Below are positions 7,972 through 15,097 of a stretch of DNA of 24,143 nucleotides, piece by piece. Under the pieces are notes generated by a model, which made no database searches, was not told where the DNA came from, and was given only the letters and a program-made list of their open reading frames with translations. A program made the position numbers and the translations under genes. Where the stretch lies: the NCBI GenBank assembly GCA_039920665.1, contig JBDSDH010000058.1, forward strand, positions 1 to 24,143, in the 5' to 3' direction. Positions within the stretch are counted from its first letter, which is position 1, and the number at the start of each line of letters is the position of its first letter. Source of the stretch: WLMZ01 sp039920665 (GTDB taxonomy: Bacteria > Actinomycetota > Acidimicrobiia > Acidimicrobiales > Ilumatobacteraceae).

Positions 7972-8405
7972 ATCGCCGCCAAGACGAGCGCGTATCCGGG
8001 CTTGCGGAAGTCGATCGCGTTCTCGAGTATCCAATCCCGCGTGACCCATTGCCAGGCAGTGAACTCACTGCCGTCCGGCGTTGGTTGGATGTCGGCCCGC
8101 AGTGCATCGAACAGGTACCAGCGCTGGGCCTGGCCGAGTCGACCTTTACTGGAGATGAGATCGGCCGGGTACTCGTACACGACCCAACCGGGATACTCGG
8201 CAACCGCCATCACGTCGTTGGGTCCGAGGCCCGTTTCTTCGAGCAGCTCGCGCCACGCGGCGAGCACGGGCTCTTCGCCGACTTCGATGCCGCCCTGAGG
8301 GAATTGCCATTGCCCCGCGACGTCTGCCCGCTCGAACGCGAGCAGACGATCATCGAGCCCACGCACGACGATGACGACGCCGGCGCGAAAGTGAGGGCTG
8401 GCCAT
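7968..8405 (-). CDS. Nudix hydrolase, RppH/Ap4A-hydrolase-like
   Basis: A 145-residue Nudix protein. The Nudix box runs from G38 to L60 and fits G-X5-E-X7-REUXEEXGU without a mismatch (REL-LEE-TGL core), so metal binding and hydrolysis of a nucleoside diphosphate linked to another moiety are expected. GQWQFPQGGIEVGEEP directly before the box and the later WYLF segment are typical of RppH and bacterial diadenosine-polyphosphate hydrolases, so 5'-pyrophosphate removal from RNA or Ap4A cleavage is the best guess. ATG 8405 is 39 bases after the aspS stop, and the gene is coupled to rarA by a 4-base overlap. Confidence 0.88.
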   Translation of the reverse strand: MASPHFRAGVVIVVRGLDDRLLAFERADVAGQWQFPQGGIEVGEEPVLAAWRELLEETGLGPNDVMAVAEYPGWVVYEYPADLISSKGRLGQAQRWYLFDALRADIQPTPDGSEFTAWQWVTRDWILENAIDFRKPGYALVLAAM

Positions 8406-8444
8406 CCGGCGAGGCTACCCCGGGACGGCCGATCGCCCAATGGA

Positions 8445-10190
8445 TCAGACCTTGGGTGGGAGAACTCTGATGCCGAGTTCGTCGAGCTGTTTGGGGGCGG
8501 GCGGCGTCGGAGCGTTGGTCATAGGATCCTGACCGCTCTGGGTCTTCGGGAACGCGATGATCTCGCGAATGTTCTCCTCGCCGGCGAGAATCGCGACCAA
8601 CCGGTCGATACCCATGCCGAACCCGCCATGGGGCGGAGCACCGTATTCGAACGGACGGAGGAAGAACCCGAACTTCTTTTCGGCGTCCTCGTCACTGATC
8701 CCGAGCGCGGTGAAGATCTTGCGTTGCAGATCGCTCTCGTGGATCCGGATGCTGCCCGAACCGAGCTCCCACCCGTTGAGCACGAGGTCGTAGGCCATCG
8801 CCCGCACCTTCATCGGCTCGGTCTCCATCAGATGGACGTCTTCGGGGAATGGTCGGCAAAACGGATGGTGGCCCGGCTTGGGGTGACCGGTCTCTTTGTC
8901 GACGCCGACGAAAAGCGGGAACTCGGTGACCCAGACGTAGCGGTAAGGGCCCTGCCAGACCGGCGGGCGGCCAAGGTCGTTGCGGAGTGTGCCGAGCACG
9001 TCACAGGTGACGTCCCACGTGTCGGCGACGATCAGGATGAGGTCGCCCGGCTTGGCGTCGAGGCGGGTCTTGAGCTCGGCCTGCTCGGCCTCACTGAGGA
9101 ACTTCGCGACCGGCGACTCGAAGACACCGTCGCTGTTGACCTTCAGCCAGACGAGCCCCTTGGCACCCATCTGCTTGGCCCGGTCGGTCATCTGGTCGAG
9201 CTTGTTGCGGCCGAGTTCTTCGGCCTTGCCGGCGGCATTGATGCCCTTGATCGACTCGGCACCCGTGAACGCCTTGAACTCGGTGGCGGAGAACACGTCG
9301 GTCAGTTCGGTGAGTTCCATCCCGAACCGCAAGTCGGGCTTGTCGACACCGAACCGGTTCATCGCGTCGTGCCACGTCATCCGCTCGATGGTGGGCGACT
9401 TCTCACCGGTGACGGCCTCGGCCGCAGCCTCGACCGCACGGCTGATTGCCTCCAGAACGTCATCCTGGCTGACGAAGCTCATCTCGGCGTCGAGTTGCAT
9501 GAACTCGTACTGACGGTCGGCACGTAGGTCTTCGTCCCGCAGGCAGCGAGCAATCTGGTAGTAGCGATCCACGCCAGCCACCATCAACAGTTGCTTGAAG
9601 AGCTGCGGGCTCTGCGGCAGCGCGTAGAACGAACCTGGCTCCTTGCGGCTCGGCACGAGGAACTCGCGAGCGCCTTCGGGCGTCGACGGGACGAGCATCG
9701 GGGTCTCGACCTCGACGAAATCCTGAGCCTCCATCGCCCGCCGGATGGCCGAGTTGACCGTGGCCCGCAAGCGGAGATTCTTCTGCATCCGTTCACGGCG
9801 GATGTCGAGATAGCGGAACTGCAGCCGGGTGGTCTCTTCCACCTTGTCGGCGCGAGAGTCGATCGGGAACGGCGGCGGCTCCGCCTGACGCAGCACCTCG
9901 ACGACGCACTCCCCCAGCTCGACTTCGCCGGTCGGCAAGTTCGGGTTGACCGTGCCCGCAAGGCGGGCTCGGACCACGCCGGTGACGCGCAGGACGTACT
10001 CGCTGCGGACGTCGACGTCGTTGTCGACCACGCACTGGATCACGCCCGTGTGATCGCGGAGGTCGACGAACGCGAGCTGATTGCCGTGTTCGCGGCGACT
10101 GGCGACCCAGCCGCAGACGCTGACGGTTTGGCCGATGTGCTCGGAGCGGAGTTCGCCGCTCATGTGGGTGCGCATACTCGTGGCGCTCAT
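8445..10190 (-). CDS. aspS: Aspartyl-tRNA synthetase (bacterial type, possibly Asp/Asn non-discriminating)
   Basis: Class II synthetase that charges tRNA-Asp in the cytoplasm. The 581 residues comprise the N-terminal OB-fold anticodon domain (about 10-105), the catalytic core with motif 1 (VETPMLVPSTPEGAREF), motif 2 (ARCLRDEDLRADRQYEFMQLDAEMSF, near 214-239), the bacterial GAD insertion, and motif 3 (GFGMGIDRLVAILAG) followed by IREIIAFPKTQSGQDPMTNAP. Anticodon-domain residue His35 (SRREHG) matches the His seen in non-discriminating enzymes, where E. coli has Leu. ATG 10190 overlaps the hisS stop by 4 bases, and AAGGAA at 10196-10201 inside hisS gives a well-placed Shine-Dalgarno sequence. 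ATGs at residues 6 and 10 are alternatives. Confidence 0.97.
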   Translation of the reverse strand: MSATSMRTHMSGELRSEHIGQTVSVCGWVASRREHGNQLAFVDLRDHTGVIQCVVDNDVDVRSEYVLRVTGVVRARLAGTVNPNLPTGEVELGECVVEVLRQAEPPPFPIDSRADKVEETTRLQFRYLDIRRERMQKNLRLRATVNSAIRRAMEAQDFVEVETPMLVPSTPEGAREFLVPSRKEPGSFYALPQSPQLFKQLLMVAGVDRYYQIARCLRDEDLRADRQYEFMQLDAEMSFVSQDDVLEAISRAVEAAAEAVTGEKSPTIERMTWHDAMNRFGVDKPDLRFGMELTELTDVFSATEFKAFTGAESIKGINAAGKAEELGRNKLDQMTDRAKQMGAKGLVWLKVNSDGVFESPVAKFLSEAEQAELKTRLDAKPGDLILIVADTWDVTCDVLGTLRNDLGRPPVWQGPYRYVWVTEFPLFVGVDKETGHPKPGHHPFCRPFPEDVHLMETEPMKVRAMAYDLVLNGWELGSGSIRIHESDLQRKIFTALGISDEDAEKKFGFFLRPFEYGAPPHGGFGMGIDRLVAILAGEENIREIIAFPKTQSGQDPMTNAPTPPAPKQLDELGIRVLPPKV

Positions 10191-11491
10191 CGTGTTTCCT
10201 TCTTGGCTTGGGTCGATTGATCAGCGCCGACGAGCGCTCTCTTCACTTCGGACATCAGGGTGTCGCGAGCAACCTCGCGCTGTTGGGAACCTTCGGTGAT
10301 CGCCGCCCGCAACGGGCGCACGACGGCCGTGCCGGCTTCGAGTTCGTTTGAGCCGATGATGATCGCGATCTCGGCGCCGCTGCGATCCGCGGCTTTCATC
10401 TGGCTCTTCATGCTGCGGTTCTCGAACGCTCGGTCGGCGGAGAGTCCATTGCTGCGCATCTCATGACAGATCCGAAGCGCCTCGCGACCGCCCGTGGTGT
10501 CGACCACGAAGCAGTCGACGGCGATGTTCGGCGCGGCGAAGACACCCTCGTCGTCGCAGGCCAGCAGGGTGCGGTCGAGACCGAGGGCGAAGCCGACGCC
10601 ATGAGTCGGTGGACCACCGAGCGATTCGACCAACCCGTCGTAGCGGCCACCGCCGCCCAGCGCATTCTGGGCAGATTCGAGGGTGCCGCCTTGGAACTCG
10701 AACGTGGTGCGACGGTAGTAGTCGAGGCCACGGACCAGCTTGCTGTCGATCGTGAACGGGACACCGAGATCGGTGAGACCCTGCTGCACGGCTTCGAAGT
10801 GAGCGGCTGCGTCCGGACTGTAGAAGTCGGCGATCTTGGGCGCTGTCGCGATCAATGCCTGATCTGGAGCGCGCTTGGAGTCGAGCACCCGCAGCGGATT
10901 CTTGTGGAGCGTGATCCGACTCTCTTCGGTCAGGGCATCGAGGTTTGCCTCGAAATAGGCCTGCAAGGAATCGACATATGCAGCACGGTCCGGCGGTTCA
11001 CCGAGGCTGTTCAGCAACAGATGGACCTGCTGCAGCCCGAGCCGACGGTAGAACTCCCAACCGAGCGCAATGACCTCGACGTCGATGTATGGATCGTCAG
11101 CGCCGAGCACCTCGATCCCCACCTGATCGAACTGGCGGTACCGGCCCCTTTGGGGCTTCTCGTAACGGAAGTTGGGTCCGGCGTAGAAGACCTTCCACGG
11201 CGTCAGCGGCCGATGCTGGGCATAGGCCCGACACACGCTGGCCGTCTGTTCCGGACGCAATCCGACGTGGCGACCGCCCTTGTCGGTGAAGTCGTACATC
11301 TCCTTGGTGACGACATCGGTGGCATCACCGATGCGCTGGAAGACGCCGAGGTCTTCCATCATCGGTGGCATGATCTCGCCGTAGCCGGCGGCTTCGACGA
11401 CCTCGGCAAACACCTGTTGGAACCGTCGCCAACGAGTCGATTCCGGCGGCAGGATGTCGCGCATCCCTGGGCTGGTCTGGAACTCGGGCAT
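10187..11491 (-). CDS. hisS: Histidyl-tRNA synthetase
   Basis: Class II synthetase that charges tRNA-His. The 434-residue product begins with the usual FQTSPGMRDILPPES. Motif 2 lies in VFYAGPNFRYEKPQRGRYRQFDQVGIE (101-127). The HisRS-specific histidine A loop is LVRGLDYYRRTTFEF (251-265) and motif 3 is THGVGFALGLDRTLL (295-309). The C-terminal anticodon domain (residues about 330-430) follows. ATG 11491 is chosen because the open frame upstream, to 11698, runs through the intergenic repeats and gives no HisRS-like sequence. It is cotranscribed with aspS (ATGA overlap). The leader upstream can form hairpins (see 11507-11569). Confidence 0.97.
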   Translation of the reverse strand: MPEFQTSPGMRDILPPESTRWRRFQQVFAEVVEAAGYGEIMPPMMEDLGVFQRIGDATDVVTKEMYDFTDKGGRHVGLRPEQTASVCRAYAQHRPLTPWKVFYAGPNFRYEKPQRGRYRQFDQVGIEVLGADDPYIDVEVIALGWEFYRRLGLQQVHLLLNSLGEPPDRAAYVDSLQAYFEANLDALTEESRITLHKNPLRVLDSKRAPDQALIATAPKIADFYSPDAAAHFEAVQQGLTDLGVPFTIDSKLVRGLDYYRRTTFEFQGGTLESAQNALGGGGRYDGLVESLGGPPTHGVGFALGLDRTLLACDDEGVFAAPNIAVDCFVVDTTGGREALRICHEMRSNGLSADRAFENRSMKSQMKAADRSGAEIAIIIGSNELEAGTAVVRPLRAAITEGSQQREVARDTLMSEVKRALVGADQSTQAKKETR

Positions 11492-11506
11492 GGTCGTCAA
11501 GGCTAG

Positions 11507-11569
11507 AGGAGCAGTCTCCCATTCCCGCGGGAGGTTTGCGGTGACCTCGTGCAGTGCGTTGCCGCTCCT
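11507..11569 (-). promoter_or_regulatory. Possible structured leader of hisS
   Basis: On the minus strand, AAAGGAGC (ending near 11564) can pair with GCTCCTCT (11512-11505), enclosing a second small stem CTCCC/GGGAG. The structure would end about 13 bases before the hisS ATG. I looked for a T-box (TGGTACCGCG-like) and did not find one. Pairings of 5-8 bp are easy to find in DNA of this GC content, so this is only a candidate leader; the hisS promoter presumably lies just upstream. Confidence 0.18.
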
Positions 11570-11588
11570 TTGCTTCGCGCCCGCAGAC

Positions 11589-11630
11589 TGTGTGCCGAAC
11601 AGCCCAAGACCGCGCCGAAAGTGCACACGG
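11589..11630 (+). repeat. 42-bp palindromic-end repeat, unit 1 (left pair)
   Basis: Begins TGTGTGC and ends GCACACGG, so the ends are inverted copies of GTGTGC around a 27-base variable centre. It matches unit 2 at 39 of 50 positions when two bases before and six after the 42-bp core are included (shared AC before, TCCCGA after). The start-to-start distance to unit 2 is 72 bases. It lies between the AbiEi/DUF559-like gene and hisS. Confidence 0.7.
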
Positions 11631-11660
11631 TCCCGAGGCGACCGTACCCGCGACGAGAAC

Positions 11661-11702
11661 TGTGTGCAGATGCGCCGCTTATCGCGCCCAATGTGCACAC
11701 GG
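11661..11702 (+). repeat. 42-bp palindromic-end repeat, unit 2 (left pair)
   Basis: Same orientation as unit 1. It begins TGTGTGCAGAT and ends TGCACACGG, both ends matching units 3 and 4 on the opposite strand. It ends 28 bases before the 3' end of the AbiEi/DUF559-like gene. Confidence 0.72.
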
Positions 11703-11730
11703 TCCCGACCCAGCCCACGTTCTGGTCGGG

Positions 11731-12684
11731 TCAGCGCAGGGGTGCGGAAAGTTGCAGGTCGAGCATCCGACGCTGGACAACACGTTCGATCATCCCTCGC
11801 ACCTGGGCGGGCGATCGTGTCGCCGCAAACCCGAGGTACAGCACCTCCCAGCCCTCTGCCGATGCGCGCAGGTCGCGATCCTCGTCGTGCCGCTCGGCGA
11901 TCTCACCGAGGTGGAAACTGCGGCTGTGGCCCTCGATGCCAAGTCGAGCCCAGGGCAGGGCGAGATCGAATCGAGCGACGAATTCGCCAGATTCCGATCG
12001 CAGCTCGTGCTGACGGACGATGCCCGTCAACACCGGTGAGGCCAAGCACCCCTCGAGCAGTCGTTCGAACCACGAGTCTGGGACCCGGTAGCCGTCGAGA
12101 CGCCGACGAACGATGTCGAGCACCTCGGTCGGGCCCGATCGGCCCGTGCACTGCAGCAGCTCGGCTCGCTCGATGAGCCACTGCATGCTCGCTCCGCGCC
12201 GTTGAATGTCGTCGATAACGCGAATCAGCGTCGAGCGATCGACGAGGCTGGCAATGTCGCATGCCGTGCGCGCCATGGTCGTGCACGGGATGTTGTCGAT
12301 GATGGTGATGTCCGACCTCGACAGCTGACGGCTGCGACGCACCAGTACCCCGGGCAGGCGGGCAGATGCAGAGAACGGAACAACGATCTCCGGCATGTGA
12401 GGCACCGTGCTCGCCCCGTCGAGATGGGCGAGGGCGCTCGCGCTGAGATGCGATGCGGCTGCGATCCGCCCGAGCGTTGCTGCGTACAGCTCGTGGCGCC
12501 AGGTGAGATCGACGCCCGCAAACCGCCACACCGATGGTCGGACGCGAACGACGACACCGTCGCGCTCCAGCCGAGCGAGATCGTGGCGGGTGAGTCCGTT
12601 GGCGGCAGCCTGGCGCAGATTGAACGTGCCGTAGCGAGAGGCTGCAAACTCGCCCACGGCACGCACATCGGCGCACTTGGGCAT
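11731..12684 (-). CDS. AbiEi-like winged-helix protein with C-terminal DUF559/PD-(D/E)XK-like nuclease domain
   Basis: A 317-residue two-part protein. Residues about 6-55 resemble the winged-helix domain of type IV antitoxins of the AbiEi kind (LRQAAANGLTRHDLARLERDGVVVRV). A middle region (HMPEIVVPF...NIPCTTMARTACDIAS) is often seen in the same actinobacterial proteins. The C-terminal part resembles a DUF559 (Vsr/MTES_1575-type) endonuclease fold: a helix with Glu207, D240 in ARFDLALP, E251 with G-H in LGIEGHS, H258, then RHDEDRDLRASAEGWEVLYLGF. D240 and E251 are placed like the metal ligands of PD-(D/E)XK enzymes, with His in place of Lys. No cognate AbiEii toxin gene is adjacent. ATG 12684 is preferred over further-upstream codons that lie in the repeats. 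The gene splits rel from hisS and is bracketed by paired 42-bp repeats. Actual nuclease activity is inference. Confidence 0.78.
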   Translation of the reverse strand: MPKCADVRAVGEFAASRYGTFNLRQAAANGLTRHDLARLERDGVVVRVRPSVWRFAGVDLTWRHELYAATLGRIAAASHLSASALAHLDGASTVPHMPEIVVPFSASARLPGVLVRRSRQLSRSDITIIDNIPCTTMARTACDIASLVDRSTLIRVIDDIQRRGASMQWLIERAELLQCTGRSGPTEVLDIVRRRLDGYRVPDSWFERLLEGCLASPVLTGIVRQHELRSESGEFVARFDLALPWARLGIEGHSRSFHLGEIAERHDEDRDLRASAEGWEVLYLGFAATRSPAQVRGMIERVVQRRMLDLQLSAPLR

Positions 12685-12697
12685 ACACAGTGGTGTA
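12684..12697. promoter_or_regulatory. Inverted repeat overlapping the start of the AbiEi/DUF559-like gene (candidate operator)
   Basis: TACAC-AGTG-GTGTA is a perfect 5-bp inverted repeat with a 4-base centre whose left edge overlaps the first base of the ATG. A winged-helix protein of this type could bind its own start region; AbiEi antitoxins are known to autoregulate through inverted repeats. The short length means it may be chance. Confidence 0.25.
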
Positions 12698-12733
12698 CTC
12701 CACCGGTGTGACAGTCGCTTCCGTCGGCCGTCT

Positions 12734-12775
12734 CCGTGTGCATTTCGGTCGCACGCCCGGCTCGATCTGCACACA
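12734..12775 (-). repeat. 42-bp palindromic-end repeat, unit 3 (right pair)
   Basis: Reads TGTGTGCAGATCGAGCC at its start on the minus strand and ends CCGAAATGCACACGG. It is identical to unit 4 at 40 of 42 positions. It lies 49 bases upstream of the AbiEi/DUF559-like ATG and is inverted relative to the left pair. Confidence 0.8.
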
Positions 12776-12805
12776 CATCGACTTTGCGCCAGCCCGTCCG
12801 ATCAA

Positions 12806-12847
12806 CCGTGTGCATTTCGGCCGCACCCCCGGCTCGATCTGCACACA
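12806..12847 (-). repeat. 42-bp palindromic-end repeat, unit 4 (right pair)
   Basis: Near-identical to unit 3 (two substitutions), with a 30-base unrelated spacer between them, so the start-to-start distance is again 72 bases. It lies 26 bases beyond the rel stop codon. Confidence 0.8.
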
Positions 12848-12868
12848 GTGCGGCTCGAACGATCGGGG

Positions 12869-12882
12869 GGCGGTCAGCCGCC
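12869..12882 (-). terminator. Hairpin spanning the rel stop codon (weak terminator candidate)
   Basis: GGCGG-CTGA-CCGCC on the minus strand is a perfect 5-bp, all G/C stem with the TGA stop in its loop, followed by a C run and no T tract. It could slow transcription or protect the 3' end, but without a T tract an intrinsic terminator is not proven. Confidence 0.25.
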
Positions 12883-15093
12883 TTTGCCGGGGACGAGCCG
12901 GTAGGCGTCGTAGACGCCGTCGATGGTCTTGATGGTGCGCAGCACCGCGTCGAGGTGGCCCGGGTCGGCGAGTTCGAAATCGAACCGCATCTTGGCCACA
13001 CGATCATTGCCGGTGTGGGTGCTGCAGGCGACGATGTTGACGTGCTGCTCGCTCAGTGCGTTGGCGACATCACGCAACAGCTTCGAGCGGTCGAGGGCGA
13101 CCACCTCGACGCCGGCTCGGAAGACGGTCTTGCGATTCTCGCCGTCCCATTCGACCTCGATCAGCCGAGACGCCTGGTCGCTCATCAGCGAGACAGCGTT
13201 GGCGCAATCGGATCGGTGCACGCTGACGCCGCGGCCGCGGGTGACGAAGCCCATGATCTCGTCGCCGGGCACGGGTGTACAACAGCGCGACAGCCGAACC
13301 AAGACGTCGTCGAGGCCCTCGACGTGGATGCCGACCTTCGAGCGCGCCCGCTGGAATCCGCGAGGGCGCAGGACCGGGGCGACGGACAGTTGCTCCTCTT
13401 GGTCGCCGGTGCGAATGTCGCGGGCGACTTTCTGCACGAGTGTCCGAGCCGACAGGTGTCGTTCGCCGATCGCCACGAGTGCGGTGTCGAGATCGACGTA
13501 GCCGTGGCTGTGGATCTCGGCGAGCAGCACGTCGGAGTTCCACATTCCCTGCACGGGCAGCGATTCGCGACGGAACTCTTTCGCCAGTTCGTCGCGCCCG
13601 GACTCGAGCGCGTCATCGCGACGTTCGCGGCTGAACCACTGGCGAATCTTGTTGCGAGCTCGGGGTGACTCGACGAACGTCAGCCAGTCACGCGACGGGC
13701 TTGCGGTTTCGAGCTTGGAAACGAAGATCTCGCAGGTGTCGCCGCTACGCATGCGGTGGTCGAGCGGCACCAGCCGTCCGTTGACCTTGGCGCCGATGCA
13801 TTTGTGGCCGACCTCGGTGTGGACCGCGTAGGCGAAGTCGACCGTGGTCGAGTGGATCGGGAGCGTGATCACCCGTCCCTTGGGAGTGAACACGAACACC
13901 TCCTCCTGTTCGAGGTCGGTCTTGAGGCTCTCCATGAACTGGTTCGGGTCGCTGACTTCGGCCTGCCAGTCGATGATGCGGTTGAGCCAGTCGATGTCCT
14001 GGGTGGGTGCGTCTTCCTTGTACGCCCAGTGAGCGGCGACTCCCCATTCGGCCCGCTGGTGCATCTCGCGGGTACGGATCTGGACCTCGATGACCTTGCC
14101 ATCCGGTCCGATGACCGTGGTGTGCAAGCTCTGGTAGAGGTTGAACTTGGGCATTGCGATGTAGTCCTTGAACCGACCGACCACGGGCTTCCAGCGACCA
14201 TGGATGCAGCCGAGGGCGGCGTAACAATCCTTGATCGAATCGACGATGACCCGGATTGCGACAAGGTCGAAGATCTCGTCGAAATCTCGATCCTTCTGGA
14301 TCATCTTCTCGTAGATGCTCCACATGTGCTTGCCGCGACCGGTGACCTCGGAGTGGATGTTGAGGTCCGACAGTCGGCCCCGCACTTCGGCCAGCGCCTT
14401 GGCGAGATACAAATCGCGACCCGGGCTGCGGGTGGTGACGAGATGGTCGAGCTCGGCGAACCGCTTGGGGTACAACGACGCGAAGCTGAGGTCTTCGAGT
14501 TGTTGACGGAGTTCCTGCATGCCCAGTCGGTGAGCCAACGGAGCGTAGATGTCGAGCGTTTCTTGGGCAATGCGCCGTTGCTTGTCGATCGGCATGCCGG
14601 CGATGGTGCGCATGTTGTGGAGGCGATCGGCGAGCTTGATGATCAACACCCGCAGGTCGCGAGCCATCGCGACCAGCATCTTGCGCATCGTGGCTGCCTG
14701 TTGGGCTTCCTTGGAGTCGAATTGCAGCCGCTCGAGCTTGGTGACACCGTCGACGATCGCGGCCACGTCGGCACCGAACTCCTTCTCGACTTCGAGCAGC
14801 GTGATCTCGGTGTCTTCGACCGAGTCGTGCAGCAAGGCCGCTGCGAGCGACGTCTCGTCGAGCCCGATGTCGGCAACGATCCGAGCGACGGCCAGCGGGT
14901 GGTTGATGTATCCCTCGCCGCTGCTGCGGACCTGGTGGCGGTGGGCTTGACTGGCAGTCGCAAACGCCTTGGTGATCATCGCCGTACCCGCCTTCGGGTG
15001 GCGCTTCTTGTACGACGCGAGGATGGGCGCAAGTTCGTCGTGGGTCACCTGCTGCTGGCGACGCCAGGGGAGGACGCGATCGACGGTTCCCAT
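12874..15093 (-). CDS. relA: Bifunctional (p)ppGpp synthetase/hydrolase (long RSH, Rel)
   Basis: Makes and degrades the alarmone (p)ppGpp. The 739 residues have the full long-RSH order. The hydrolase HD domain has INHPLAVARIVADIG, HD at 89-90 in LLHDSVEDTE, and LADRLHNMRT (154-163). The synthetase domain has YEKMIQKDRDFDEIFDLVAIRV, RFKD at 307-310, YQSLHTTVIGP and EVQIRTREMHQRAEWGVAAHW. Then come TGS (VFVFTPKGRVITLP...), the Cys-containing zinc-finger region (RCCTPVPGDEIMGFVTRGRGVSVHRSDC) and a C-terminal ACT domain. The RxKD motif (rather than the acidic ExDD of E. coli RelA) and the intact HD residues point to a bifunctional Rel. ATG 15093 is 4 bases after the apt stop; the open frame extends to 15255 but only through apt. 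Confidence 0.97.
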   Translation of the reverse strand: MGTVDRVLPWRRQQQVTHDELAPILASYKKRHPKAGTAMITKAFATASQAHRHQVRSSGEGYINHPLAVARIVADIGLDETSLAAALLHDSVEDTEITLLEVEKEFGADVAAIVDGVTKLERLQFDSKEAQQAATMRKMLVAMARDLRVLIIKLADRLHNMRTIAGMPIDKQRRIAQETLDIYAPLAHRLGMQELRQQLEDLSFASLYPKRFAELDHLVTTRSPGRDLYLAKALAEVRGRLSDLNIHSEVTGRGKHMWSIYEKMIQKDRDFDEIFDLVAIRVIVDSIKDCYAALGCIHGRWKPVVGRFKDYIAMPKFNLYQSLHTTVIGPDGKVIEVQIRTREMHQRAEWGVAAHWAYKEDAPTQDIDWLNRIIDWQAEVSDPNQFMESLKTDLEQEEVFVFTPKGRVITLPIHSTTVDFAYAVHTEVGHKCIGAKVNGRLVPLDHRMRSGDTCEIFVSKLETASPSRDWLTFVESPRARNKIRQWFSRERRDDALESGRDELAKEFRRESLPVQGMWNSDVLLAEIHSHGYVDLDTALVAIGERHLSARTLVQKVARDIRTGDQEEQLSVAPVLRPRGFQRARSKVGIHVEGLDDVLVRLSRCCTPVPGDEIMGFVTRGRGVSVHRSDCANAVSLMSDQASRLIEVEWDGENRKTVFRAGVEVVALDRSKLLRDVANALSEQHVNIVACSTHTGNDRVAKMRFDFELADPGHLDAVLRTIKTIDGVYDAYRLVPGKGG

Positions 15094-15097
15094 CGGG

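Noticed and set aside
11492..11588. T-box riboswitch upstream of hisS
   Set aside because: The conserved T-box sequence (TGGTACCGCG-like) and specifier-loop pattern were not found.
11492..11698. N-terminal extension of hisS to GTG/ATG codons up to 11698
   Set aside because: The extra 69 residues come from repeat and leader DNA and do not resemble HisRS; ATG 11491 gives the normal protein start.
11589..11702. CRISPR array (two 42-bp repeats with a 30-bp spacer, and a mirror pair at 12734-12847)
   Set aside because: Only two units per side, the left pair is strongly diverged in its centre, the pairs are inverted around a gene, and no cas gene is present.
11503..11718. Small ORF on the minus strand encoding a 24-residue-period peptide (GTVCT.GA...SAHS), and similar frames at 12690-12932
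   Set aside because: The period is simply the 72-bp repeat spacing read in frame. No ribosome-binding site, and composition is that of repeat DNA.
11731..12684. Complete type IV AbiE toxin-antitoxin operon
   Set aside because: Only the AbiEi-like domain is present, fused to a nuclease-like domain; no nucleotidyltransferase (AbiEii) gene is next to it.
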